From contig PBTG01000027.1 of the NCBI GenBank assembly GCA_002726535.1, positions 1-34,432 on the forward strand: a stretch of DNA of 34,432 nt, given 5' to 3'. A model generated the notes under the pieces. It searched no databases, was not told the DNA's origin, and saw only the letters and a program-made list of their open reading frames with translations. How positions within the stretch are numbered: position 1 is the stretch's first letter; each line of letters opens with the position of its first letter. This document shows positions 24,344-32,470 of this stretch, piece after piece. The translations under genes and the position numbers were made by a program. This stretch comes from Myxococcales bacterium (lineage in GTDB: Bacteria; Myxococcota_A; UBA9042).

Positions 24344-25360
24344 GTGCAAAATCTCAACGTTGCCGTTATCGGTGCTGGGTATTGGGGCCCCAATTTGGTG
24401 CGCAACTTTAGCGCTTGCCAGAGCACCTCGGTCGCAGCCATCTGCGATCTAGATCTTGCTAAAGCTCAAAAACTCGCCGATCGCTTCGGCAGTCCCAAAG
24501 TGACCGCTGATGTCCAAGAACTCTTGGCCGACTCCGCGATTGAGGCTGTGGCCATCGCAACGCCCGTACACACCCACTATCCTTTGGCCAAAAGAGCTCT
24601 ACAAGCGGGCAAACACGTGCTGGTCGAAAAGCCCCTGACGATGTCCAGCCAACAGGGCCAAGAGTTGGTTGATTTGGCCGCCTCGAAAAATCTTCGGCTG
24701 ATGTGTGACCACACCTTTTGTTACACCGGCCCGGTCAGAAAAATTCGCGAGTTGGTCCACAGCGGCGAGTTGGGAGAGGTGCTCTACTTTGACAGCGTTC
24801 GAGTCAACCTGGGGCTCTTTCAAAGTGACGTCAACGTGTTGTGGGACCTCGCGCCTCATGATCTATCGATCCTCGACTTCATCCTTCCCGATCACATCAA
24901 ACCGGTAGCGGTCTCTGCAACTGGCCTGGACGCCATGAACACCGGCTTCGAGTCCATCGCCTACCTGACGGTGCACTACGACGACTCTTTGATTGGTCAT
25001 GTACACGCGAACTGGCTCAGCCCGGTCAAGGTGCGCATGACTCTGGTCGGCGGCACACAAAAGATGGTCGTTTGGGATGACACCTCCGCTTCTGAGCGGA
25101 TCAAAGTCTACGACAAGGGCGTCGACGTCGATGAGTCCAAACGAGAAGATCTCCTGGTCAGGTATCGCCACGGTGGAGCGCACATCCCAGTGCTTGAAAA
25201 CACTGAGGCGCTGCTGTTGATGGTCTCGGAATTCGCCGACGCCATCGCGCAAGGCCGTAAACCATTGACGAGCGGAGAGGACGGCCTGCTCGTTGTGAAG
25301 ATCCTCGAGGCTGCCAACAAGTCTATCGCCCAGGGCGGCGCGAAGGTTGATCTCGCGTAG
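24344..25360 (+). CDS. Gfo/Idh/MocA-family sugar-nucleotide dehydrogenase, WbpB/WlbA-like
   Basis: A 338-aa protein. The GTG start has an excellent GGAGGA. The NAD-binding AVIGAGYWGPNLV is at the N-terminus, VAIATPVHTHY and HVLVEKPL (the family EKP motif, about residues 95-97) follow, and WDLAPHDLSI is at about 167-176. In WbpB/WlbA proteins the enzyme oxidises C3 of a UDP-HexNAc(A), giving the keto substrate for a DegT aminotransferase. The order dehydrogenase, N-acetyltransferase, aminotransferase in this cluster supports that role. The N-terminus is not the special YIAP form I recall for the Pseudomonas and Bordetella enzymes, so the precise substrate and the fate of NADH are uncertain. 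Confidence 0.8.
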   Translation: MQNLNVAVIGAGYWGPNLVRNFSACQSTSVAAICDLDLAKAQKLADRFGSPKVTADVQELLADSAIEAVAIATPVHTHYPLAKRALQAGKHVLVEKPLTMSSQQGQELVDLAASKNLRLMCDHTFCYTGPVRKIRELVHSGELGEVLYFDSVRVNLGLFQSDVNVLWDLAPHDLSILDFILPDHIKPVAVSATGLDAMNTGFESIAYLTVHYDDSLIGHVHANWLSPVKVRMTLVGGTQKMVVWDDTSASERIKVYDKGVDVDESKREDLLVRYRHGGAHIPVLENTEALLLMVSEFADAIAQGRKPLTSGEDGLLVVKILEAANKSIAQGGAKVDLA

Positions 25361-25402
25361 ATTGCCATCCACCAAGACCGCTTCGAAGCGGCGGAGGAGT
25401 CC

Positions 25403-25879
25403 ATGGAGCCAAAGTTCTCGTTAATCGCTCCGAGCGTCGAGCTCGGCGAAGACGTCAAAATCTACTCTTTCGTCAATCTGTATGGCTGCAAAATCGGCGA
25501 TCAGACCAAAATTGGCACCTTCGTGGAGATCCAAGCTGGGGCCTCCGTTGGCAAAAGGTGCAAAATCTCGAGTCATACTTTTATCTGTGAGGGTGTTCAC
25601 ATCGGCGACGGCTGCTTTGTGGGTCATGGGGTCATGTTCATCAACGACAGATCTCCCAAAGCTGTCAATGCTACAGGCGAGCTTGCAGGCCCTGATGACT
25701 GGACCATGGAGACCACACAAATCGGAAACAATGTCTCGATCGGCACCGGGGCGATCATTATGTGCGGTGTACAGGTCGGTGATGGAGCGATGATCGGCGC
25801 CGGCGCTGTGGTGACCAAAGACGTGGCAGCAGGGGCGATTGTGGCCGGTGTGCCTGCTCGGGTGCTGCGCCGCGACTGA
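25403..25879 (+). CDS. Hexapeptide-repeat N-acetyltransferase, WbpD/WlbB-like
   Basis: A 158-aa left-handed beta-helix protein. Imperfect hexapeptide repeats run from about residue 8 to 150 (VELGEDVKI, CKIGDQTKIG, VHIGDGCFVG, TQIGNNVSIG, VQVGDGAMIG). The segment GHGVMFINDRSPKA near 73-86 is characteristic of WlbB/WbpD enzymes. These acetylate the 3-amino group of UDP-2-acetamido-3-amino sugars using acetyl-CoA. The ATG is preceded by GGAGGAG. It lies between the dehydrogenase and the aminotransferase, as expected for the three-enzyme module. Confidence 0.85.
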   Translation: MEPKFSLIAPSVELGEDVKIYSFVNLYGCKIGDQTKIGTFVEIQAGASVGKRCKISSHTFICEGVHIGDGCFVGHGVMFINDRSPKAVNATGELAGPDDWTMETTQIGNNVSIGTGAIIMCGVQVGDGAMIGAGAVVTKDVAAGAIVAGVPARVLRRD

Positions 25880-25886
25880 TCCGCTG

Positions 25887-25941
25887 GACGCGACGGGGGC
25901 ATCGCGTCTAGGCTCATTTTCGCGTCCGCGACGCTCGCGGA
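25887..25941. other. Two adjacent GC-rich hairpins in the gap before the first aminotransferase gene
   Basis: GACGCGA (25887-25893) pairs perfectly with TCGCGTC (25902-25908). TCCGCGA (25925-25931) pairs perfectly with TCGCGGA (25935-25941), with a 3-nt loop. The first is followed by a short T run at 25917-25920. The pair could attenuate transcription or protect mRNA segments between the acetyltransferase and aminotransferase genes. It is not a clear intrinsic terminator because the T run is only four long. Confidence 0.4.
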
Positions 25942-25975
25942 GCGAACATCGGTTTATGTCCTGCTGGAGACTGAG

Positions 25976-27082
25976 ATGAACGTGCCTTTCCTTGACCTAC
26001 GGGCCCAACATGCCCCGCTCAAAGAAGAGATCCTCGCCGCTTGGTCGAACATCCTCGACACCTGCGGCTTCGTCAACGGCCCTCACGTCCAAGGCTTTGA
26101 GAGCGCATTCGCCAAAGCTTGCGATGTCGGTCACGCCGTAACCTTGTCAACGGGAACAGACGCGTTGATTTTGCCGCTCAAGGCGCTGGGCGTCGGACCA
26201 GGTGACGAGGTCATCTTGCCGGCCAATACCTTTTTCGCGACCGCAGAGGGCGTCAGCCAAGTGGGTGGAACGCCGGTTTTCGTGGACTGCCTGCGAGATA
26301 CATGGAACATCGACCCAGCGGCCATCTCCGCGGCAGTGACGCCGCGTACCGTCGGCGTTATCGGTGTGCACTTGTACGGTCAACCCTTTGACTATGACGC
26401 CGTCAAAGCCGTCGCCGACAAGCATGACCTGTGGGTGATGGAAGACAGCGCTCAGGGCCATTTGGCCACCTACAAAGGTCGCAAGTGTGGTTCTTTGGGC
26501 GTCGGCGCGGGCTTTTCCTTTTATCCTGGCAAGAACCTCGGTGCCCCAGGCGAAGGCGGGGCCTTCACGACTGCAGACGAAGCCTTAGCGGCGAAGGTCC
26601 GCATGCTCCGCGATCATGGCTCGTCGAAAAAATATCACCACGAGCTCGTCGGCTACAACGCGCGGCTTCCCGCAGTGATGGCCGCCGCTCTGGAGATCAA
26701 ACTCGCGCATCTACCCCGGTGGACGCAGGCACGTCGACACAACGCAAAACGCTACCTGAGTAATCTGGAGAGCATCGCCAACGTATCGGCTCCGGTCGAG
26801 GCTCAATGGGCTGAGAGCGCCTGGCACCTCTTTGTGGTGCACGTCGACGACCAGTCGGCAGTTTTGACCAAGCTCAAAGAGGCTGGCGTCGGAGTCGGGA
26901 TGCATTATCCAGTCCCAGTTCATCTGCAGCCCGCCTACGAAAGCCTAGGCTACAAGCTCGGTGACTTTCCGAACGCGGAGTACAACGGCGCCCACTGCGT
27001 GAGCTTGCCGATGTTCGCTGAGCTAAACGACTCTCAAATCGACTATGTCTGTGAGCAGCTCGACCGCGCAGTCAACGGCTAG
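25976..27082 (+). CDS. DegT/DnrJ/EryC1-family PLP-dependent sugar aminotransferase, WbpE/WlbC-like
   Basis: A 368-aa fold-type I aminotransferase. Landmarks: VPFLDLRAQH at the N-terminus, LSTGTDALILPLKALGVG, GDEVILPANTFFATAEG, VIGVHLYGQP, MEDSAQGH, and the PLP lysine K186 in SFYPGKNLGAPGEGG. The C-terminus has GVGMHYPVPVHLQP. WbpE-type enzymes use glutamate to aminate the 3-keto sugar nucleotide made by a WbpB-type enzyme, giving 2-oxoglutarate. The ATG at 25976 follows ctggagactg. It sits third in the cluster with a 96-nt gap that contains two hairpins. Confidence 0.88.
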   Translation: MNVPFLDLRAQHAPLKEEILAAWSNILDTCGFVNGPHVQGFESAFAKACDVGHAVTLSTGTDALILPLKALGVGPGDEVILPANTFFATAEGVSQVGGTPVFVDCLRDTWNIDPAAISAAVTPRTVGVIGVHLYGQPFDYDAVKAVADKHDLWVMEDSAQGHLATYKGRKCGSLGVGAGFSFYPGKNLGAPGEGGAFTTADEALAAKVRMLRDHGSSKKYHHELVGYNARLPAVMAAALEIKLAHLPRWTQARRHNAKRYLSNLESIANVSAPVEAQWAESAWHLFVVHVDDQSAVLTKLKEAGVGVGMHYPVPVHLQPAYESLGYKLGDFPNAEYNGAHCVSLPMFAELNDSQIDYVCEQLDRAVNG

Positions 27083-27125
27083 ATACGCTTTTAGACGTGC
27101 GCTCGTTGGGCGCAAGCGACTCATC

Positions 27126-27131
27126 AAGGAG
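27126..27131 (+). promoter_or_regulatory. Shine-Dalgarno (AAGGAG) that decides the epimerase start
   Basis: AAGGAG stands 7 nt before ATG 27139. It favours that start over GTG 27097, which has no such site. Confidence 0.6.
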
Positions 27132-27138
27132 CCCAAAG

Positions 27139-28167
27139 ATGAAAAAGGACGCTGTGTACGCTCAGCCCATACGAGACCAAGTGGCCTTGGTCACGGGCGG
27201 TGCTGGTCTCGTCGGCTCTCACATCTGTGATCTACTCCTCGCTGAGGGCATCTCAGAACTTCGGGTCCTCGACGACTTCAGCCGCGGCACGATGGCCAAC
27301 TTGCGAGACGCAATGGCGGTCGCTGGCGATCGCCTCCAGATCATCCGAGGTGATATCCGCAACCAAGCGACGGTCGACCAAGCCGTCGCCGGCTGTGATT
27401 TGGTGTTTCATCAAGCCGCGATTCGTATCACCCGCTGCGCACAAGAGCCGCGCGAAGCCTTTGATGTGCTGGCGACCGGTACGCTCAATATCCTCGACGC
27501 GTGCGTCAAACATGACGTGAAAAAGCTCGTCGCCGCCTCGAGCGCGTCGGTCTATGGTCCCGCGGACGTCTTTCCAACCGACGAGCAGCACCACCTCTTT
27601 AACAATCGGACCATGTACGGCGCCTGCAAAGTCGCCAACGAGCAGATGATGCGCGCGTACAATGAGATGTATGGGCTGCCCTTTGTTGCGCTGCGCTACT
27701 TCAACGTCTATGGGCCAAGGATGGACGTCTACGGCGTCTACACCGAAGTGCTCGTCCGTTGGCTCGATCGACTCGATGCAGGTGATGCGCCGCTGATCTA
27801 CGGCACCGGCGATCAGACCATGGACTTTGTCTTCATCGGAGACATCGCGAGAGCCAACTTGCTGGCCGCAAAGGCAGACGTCGCCGACGCCTATTACAAT
27901 GTCGCTCGCGGCGAAGAGACCAGCCTCAAAGAGCTTTGTGCCTCTTTGTGTCGCGCTCATGGCTCAGCCGATGCTTCACCCGATTTTATCCCCTTGCCTT
28001 CGGAGCGACGCGGCGTCGAGGTGGTCCGAAGGTTGGCGGTCACAGACAATGCCTCTCGAGACCTTAACTTTCAGGCCGAAGTCGGTCTCGACGATGGATT
28101 GATGCGATTTGTTCGCTGGCGAGCAGCAGAGTTGGCGCGAGTCAAAGCAGAGCAGGAGGGATCATGA
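27139..28167 (+). CDS. NAD-dependent sugar-nucleotide epimerase/dehydratase (extended SDR)
   Basis: From ATG 27139 the product is 342 aa. The glycine-rich VTGGAGLVGSHI is near residues 16-27, VLDDFSRG follows (the Asp selects NAD), then SSASVYG at about 134-140, and the catalytic YGACK. RYFNVYGPRMD and DFVFIGDIARANL are typical of UDP-glucose/UDP-GlcNAc 4-epimerase relatives. The substrate cannot be decided. It overlaps the next gene by the sequence ATGA, so the second aminotransferase may act directly on a related sugar nucleotide. Confidence 0.85.
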   Translation: MKKDAVYAQPIRDQVALVTGGAGLVGSHICDLLLAEGISELRVLDDFSRGTMANLRDAMAVAGDRLQIIRGDIRNQATVDQAVAGCDLVFHQAAIRITRCAQEPREAFDVLATGTLNILDACVKHDVKKLVAASSASVYGPADVFPTDEQHHLFNNRTMYGACKVANEQMMRAYNEMYGLPFVALRYFNVYGPRMDVYGVYTEVLVRWLDRLDAGDAPLIYGTGDQTMDFVFIGDIARANLLAAKADVADAYYNVARGEETSLKELCASLCRAHGSADASPDFIPLPSERRGVEVVRRLAVTDNASRDLNFQAEVGLDDGLMRFVRWRAAELARVKAEQEGS

Positions 28168-29294
28168 TCCCAATCATCAAACCCTGGCTGGGCGAGCAAG
28201 AAGCCGAAGCAGCCCGCGATGCGATCTTGAGCGGCTGGGTCGCCCAAGGTCCACGAGTCGGACAATTCGAGCGCGCAGTTTGCGACAGAGTGGGCGCCAC
28301 CGAAGGGCTCGCTGTATCCTCTTGTACCACGGGACTGCACCTCGCTCTGATCGGCGCTGAGGTCGGGCCGGGAGACGACGTAGTGGTGCCCTCATTGTCT
28401 TTCATCGCGACGGCCAATTCGGTGTCCTACTGCGGAGCGAACTCGGTATTTGCTGACGTCTGTCCAGTGACTCAAAATGTAACGGCGCAAACGGTCTCAG
28501 ATGCAATCACACCCAAAACCAAAGCGGTCTTGTTGGTCCATCAAGTCGGGATGCCAGCGGACATTGACGCAATTCGCGCGGTCTGCGACGCCGCAGGAGC
28601 CGTGTTGATTGAAGACGCCGCGTGCGCCATCGGCTCGACTTACAAAGGAGCCGAGATCGGCGGACACAGCCCCTTTGTCGTCTACAGCTTCCATCCACGC
28701 AAGGTCATCACCACCGGTGAGGGCGGCATGGTGATGGTGCAGGACAAAGCGATCGCAGATCGTCTGCGTATCCTTCGTCAGCACGCCATGAGCATCAGCG
28801 ATGTGGCCCGCCACAGCAGCGAAGAGTTCGTGTTCGAGAGCTACCCGGAGCTCGGGTACAACTACAGGATGACCGACATCCAAGCCGCTATCGGTATGGT
28901 CCAACTGGGCAAGCTCTCCGCGGTCGTCTCCCGGCGTCGACAACTCGCTCAGAACTACCACCGAGCGCTCGAGCACTATGAGATTTTGCAGTTGCCTGTC
29001 GACCCGAGCTACGGCACGACCAACTACCAGAGCTACTGCATCAAACTGCGAGACGGCGGACGCAAACTGCGAGATCGGATCTTGCAGGGCTTCAAAGACC
29101 GTCAAATCGGTGGCAAGAGAGGCATTATGGCCGCTCACCTCGAGGGCGCGTTCTCGACCCATCGCCAAGCGGGGCGAGGTTCATTGCCTGAGAGCGAAAG
29201 ATGGACAGACGAGAGCTTTGTTCTTCCCATGTACCATCACATGACGCAGAGCGAACAGGCTCAGGTTGTCGAAGAACTTAGAGTGCTCCTGTAG
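28164..29294 (+). CDS. Second DegT/DnrJ-family sugar aminotransferase
   Basis: A 376-aa protein starting at ATG 28164, inside ATGA with the epimerase stop and after GGAGGG. It has the PLP aminotransferase pattern: MIPIIKPWLGEQE, SGWVAQGPRVGQFE, SSCTTGLHLAL, IEDAACAIGSTYKG, and the lysine K180 in SFHPRKVITTGEGG. GYNYRMTDIQAAIG follows. The HPRK/TTGEGG form is nearer the perosamine-synthase/ArnB branch than the WbpE branch, so the two aminotransferases in the cluster are unlikely to be redundant. It probably aminates a 4-keto sugar, which is inference. Confidence 0.87.
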   Translation: MIPIIKPWLGEQEAEAARDAILSGWVAQGPRVGQFERAVCDRVGATEGLAVSSCTTGLHLALIGAEVGPGDDVVVPSLSFIATANSVSYCGANSVFADVCPVTQNVTAQTVSDAITPKTKAVLLVHQVGMPADIDAIRAVCDAAGAVLIEDAACAIGSTYKGAEIGGHSPFVVYSFHPRKVITTGEGGMVMVQDKAIADRLRILRQHAMSISDVARHSSEEFVFESYPELGYNYRMTDIQAAIGMVQLGKLSAVVSRRRQLAQNYHRALEHYEILQLPVDPSYGTTNYQSYCIKLRDGGRKLRDRILQGFKDRQIGGKRGIMAAHLEGAFSTHRQAGRGSLPESERWTDESFVLPMYHHMTQSEQAQVVEELRVLL

Positions 29295-29357
29295 CCTAAG
29301 TCGTCGACCCCGGAGCCATCATGATCGAGCGAGACGTCGCTCTGCAAGAGGTTACTC

Positions 29358-30467
29358 GTGAATATGCGCTATGCCGAGGCCATTGCTCGCTCTATCCAAA
29401 GACGAATCGAAGCATGCTCATTGGATCTCTCTGGGTTGGTGGTAGCCACAGAGTGCGCCAATGACGCGTATGCCACGACCGCCGCCGCCGCATTGGCTGC
29501 CGGCGCCAAAGAGGTCTGGGCCTACGGACGAGATAGCTCTTGGGCAACCTTGCAGCAGAGCGCAGCTGATGTTCAGGCTCTCGCTCTCGCCCTGGGAGCC
29601 AAAGTCGAGCGGCTCCATGTGGTTCAATCACGACAGGCGATCCCATGGCCAAACGTCGATTTGGTGACCAACTCTGGTCACTTGCGCCCGCTAGACGCCG
29701 AGATTCTCAGCGCCATCCCATCATCTGCCGTGATCGCATTGATGTTTGAGGCCTGGGAGTTGCGAAATGGAGACATCGATTTAGATATCGCTCGCTCGCG
29801 AGGCATCTCCATCTTTGGTGTGGATGAGCATCACCCTGCCTGCGGCTCTTTTGAATTCGTTGGAGCGCTTGCAGTCAGTGAAGTGATGCGACAAAGATGG
29901 TCTTTGGGCGACGCAAAAGTCGCAGTGATCAGTGACAATGCATTCATGGGGCCAGTGTTGCGAGCGATGACAGCCATGGGAGCACAAGCCATCGCGGTTG
30001 ATCCCAACCCCAACAGACGATCCAACTCTGAACTCCAATCTCACCTTCGTCTGTCATCTGACAAGATCCTCTCTGGTCAGGGACCCGCTTTCGACCTTGC
30101 TGTGGTTGCGACCACCCCCGCAGCTGTCGCCGAACAGAGCGGACAAGTCGCAATCGCCCCCAAAGCGCTCGCTGAACTTGTCGCTGCTTGTGGTGTTTAC
30201 GGTTGTATCCAACTCTGGGGAGACATCGATCGCGGCAGCGCCGAGGCGAAAGGTGTGAAATTTGGGCCCAATGACACTCCCAAACCAGGACATCAAGCCA
30301 TCGCGATGAATGCGGCAGGCTATGAAGCTACCGTACGACTACAGGTGGGAGGACTCGCTGCCGCCCTGCACGGTTTGCGACAACGACAAGGCGTCCCGAC
30401 ACCTGAGCATCTCATTGGGCTGACTCAATCGCTCAGTCTCACAGAGTCTTCTACTCAGGAGAGCTAA
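29358..30467 (+). CDS. Uncharacterised two-lobed Rossmann-like protein of the polysaccharide cluster
   Basis: A 369-aa protein; the GTG start has AGAGG about 6 nt upstream (ATG 29364 is possible). I do not recognise a named family. The first lobe (about 25-160) alternates beta strands and helices: LVVATECANDAYATTAAAALA, VDLVTNSGHLRPL, SAVIALMFEAWE and SIFGVDEHHP. The second lobe starts near 183 with GDAKVAVISDNAFMGPVLRAM and includes AQAIAVDP and FDLAVVATTPAAV. The layout recalls 2-hydroxyacid dehydrogenases, but the expected GxGxxG is replaced by SDNAFMG, so NAD binding is doubtful. It lies between an aminotransferase and an LpxD-like acyltransferase, 1 nt before the latter, so a role in making or adding the acyl or sugar part is likely but unproven. 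Confidence 0.6.
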   Translation: MNMRYAEAIARSIQRRIEACSLDLSGLVVATECANDAYATTAAAALAAGAKEVWAYGRDSSWATLQQSAADVQALALALGAKVERLHVVQSRQAIPWPNVDLVTNSGHLRPLDAEILSAIPSSAVIALMFEAWELRNGDIDLDIARSRGISIFGVDEHHPACGSFEFVGALAVSEVMRQRWSLGDAKVAVISDNAFMGPVLRAMTAMGAQAIAVDPNPNRRSNSELQSHLRLSSDKILSGQGPAFDLAVVATTPAAVAEQSGQVAIAPKALAELVAACGVYGCIQLWGDIDRGSAEAKGVKFGPNDTPKPGHQAIAMNAAGYEATVRLQVGGLAAALHGLRQRQGVPTPEHLIGLTQSLSLTESSTQES

Positions 30468-30468
30468 C

Positions 30469-31485
30469 ATGGCCGAACTCTACCCCGCCCCTCTTGGCCT
30501 TCAAGGGGTCTCATTGTCCGGTCTTGCTAATGAGTACGGCTTCGAGCTCATGGGTCCAGATGGTCCCGTTAAGTTCTTTGGGCGAATCAAGATGGGCCGT
30601 GAGGGGATTGAGCACGTGCTGTCCTACGTCACTGCGCCTGAATATTTGGACGGTTTCGCACAGAGTCCACATGAATACGCACTGATCGAGCGTCGCTTCG
30701 TAACGGAGTCTCTGCCCTCCAATAAGTCGTGGCTGATCTGTGACGAAATGGCCGATGAGTGGTTGTTCAAAATGCATATTGATGCGGTCGCTCAGGGTCG
30801 CTTTCACCGAGTCAGCCCTTTTGTAGACCCAAGCGCAATCGTGCACCCATCTGCTGTGGTGATGGACAATGTTCATCTCGGTGCAAACACGCGAATCGAC
30901 GCGAACGTTGTGCTCTACCCAAATACTTTTGTTGGCGAGGGCTCGCACATTATGGCCAATAGTACGCTGGGGGGAGAAGGTTTTGAGACCAAATATGTCT
31001 TTGGTGAGCGCAAACTGATCCCACATACCGGTGGGGTGATCGTCGAGTCTGGAGTGACCATCGGCTCGTCGACCTGCATTGACTGCGGGTTATTTGGCAC
31101 TTTTACGCGCGTGCGAGCTGGCGCCCACATCGACAACCTCTGTCACATCGCCCACAACGCAGACATTGGTGATGATGCGGCCATTGTCGCTTGCGCTCTC
31201 GTGGCAGGCAGCGTCACCGTCGGTAAGGGTGCCTGGTGGGGACCCGGTGCTGTAAGCAATCATGAGGTCGTTGTGGGGGATTATGCATACATCGGCACCG
31301 GCGCAGTGCTTACGCGTGACATCCCCGCTCATGCTCTAGCGTTTGGAGCGCCTGCTAAAGTTAGAGGCTGGGCCTGCAGATGCCGCAATAAACTCAATGT
31401 GATTGATGGACGAGCAACCTGTAGCAAATGCGGCGCGCAACTGATCAGCAATGACCAAGAGCAGTTGGTGCTTGTCGACGAGTAA
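30469..31485 (+). CDS. LpxD-like N-acyltransferase with C-terminal zinc ribbon
   Basis: A 338-aa protein with AGGAGAG before the ATG and a 1-nt gap from the previous gene. Residues 1-110 form an N-terminal domain (GLANEYGFELMGP). From about 115 hexapeptide repeats build a left-handed beta-helix: VDPSAIVHPSAVV, VHLGANTRID and NSTLGGEGF. IDNLCHIAHN at about 221-230 is the LpxD active-site region, with the catalytic-type His. After GAPAKVRGW comes a four-Cys knuckle, C303-x-C305 and C318-x2-C321, consistent with a zinc ribbon absent from E. coli LpxD. It probably acylates an amino sugar of the surface polysaccharide rather than lipid A, because of the neighbours; this is inference. Confidence 0.8.
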   Translation: MAELYPAPLGLQGVSLSGLANEYGFELMGPDGPVKFFGRIKMGREGIEHVLSYVTAPEYLDGFAQSPHEYALIERRFVTESLPSNKSWLICDEMADEWLFKMHIDAVAQGRFHRVSPFVDPSAIVHPSAVVMDNVHLGANTRIDANVVLYPNTFVGEGSHIMANSTLGGEGFETKYVFGERKLIPHTGGVIVESGVTIGSSTCIDCGLFGTFTRVRAGAHIDNLCHIAHNADIGDDAAIVACALVAGSVTVGKGAWWGPGAVSNHEVVVGDYAYIGTGAVLTRDIPAHALAFGAPAKVRGWACRCRNKLNVIDGRATCSKCGAQLISNDQEQLVLVDE

Positions 31486-31498
31486 AGACAGCGACTGA

Positions 31499-32467
31499 CT
31501 ACGACATCAACGAGCGGCCTTCACCCATAAAGCCAAGACGTTTGCTTTGCGCCAGTTTCGACGCCCTTTTGGCCACTCGCGACGCCAAGGTCTCCATCAA
31601 CATGGACAGGGTGTCCCAACCCGGGCGGGATGATACGACGACCCATGGGAGTTGACCCAACGATGCGTGCCGAAAACGAGCGCGTCTGCGCCCTAACATC
31701 AATCGTTGCTTGTCGGCCTTACCGAGCTCCGAGAGTTGCAGCAAAGCCTCATAGCCATCATCGATGAATTGAGCAACGGCCCGAGCCGCGGCATAGTTGA
31801 TGCTCATGTTGCCACCGTGAACACGGTAACTCAGCACATCGCGTTCAATCCGAGCAAAATCGCCATAAAATGTGAACCAATACCACTGCAGCCAATCTCC
31901 ACAGTGACGGTTTAGCAGTGGATAAGCAGCGACATGGTCATGCACACTCGTACGCACCAAAGCGCAAATCGCGGGCACAGTATTTTCAATGGCCAGTTCA
32001 TCGCGCAGGGTCTGCGATGGCAATACAGTAACCTGCCGTTCGCGACTATGTTGTCGTACCTGAAGAATATGGCCCTGCTCATCAACGGGTCGGTGATACC
32101 CATAGACCGTCACCAAGGACGGATTGTCAGCCATGAGGCGAGCGGCATCCGCGAGGAACTCCGGATCCACAAGATAATCATCCGCAGACATGAGCAAATA
32201 CGAATCGGTTGTGATCTCTGAGACTCGCGCACGGTAATGCTCAATATTGCCAAGATTTTCTGGATTCCGGATGACTTCAACGTCCTCGAAGCCAGCACAA
32301 GCGGCCTGCACATCTTGTAAGCTTTCATCCGGAGAACAGTCGTCGCTCACGACAATTCGAGCAGGGCGCAACGTCTGCGCAGCGATACTGCTGAGTACAT
32401 CGTTGAGGTAACGGCTGTAGTTGTAAGTGAAGATCACTACGGTGACGGTCGGTAAGGTCGCGTTCAT
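31499..32467 (-). CDS. GT2-family glycosyltransferase
   Basis: From ATG 32467 the product is 322 aa; a GTG immediately upstream (32470) would add one residue. The GT-A fold is clear: VTVVIFTYNYSRYLNDVLSS at the N-terminus, IVVSDDCSPDES at about 38-49, NPENLGN and the DxD-like LLMSADDYLVD near 92-102. The C-terminus has no membrane helix, so it is likely cytosolic or membrane-associated. It would transfer one sugar of the repeat unit. It faces the acyltransferase gene tail to tail with 13 nt between stops, and is divergent from the flippase gene. Confidence 0.85.
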   Translation of the reverse strand: MNATLPTVTVVIFTYNYSRYLNDVLSSIAAQTLRPARIVVSDDCSPDESLQDVQAACAGFEDVEVIRNPENLGNIEHYRARVSEITTDSYLLMSADDYLVDPEFLADAARLMADNPSLVTVYGYHRPVDEQGHILQVRQHSRERQVTVLPSQTLRDELAIENTVPAICALVRTSVHDHVAAYPLLNRHCGDWLQWYWFTFYGDFARIERDVLSYRVHGGNMSINYAAARAVAQFIDDGYEALLQLSELGKADKQRLMLGRRRARFRHASLGQLPWVVVSSRPGWDTLSMLMETLASRVAKRASKLAQSKRLGFMGEGRSLMS

Positions 32468-32470
32468 CAC

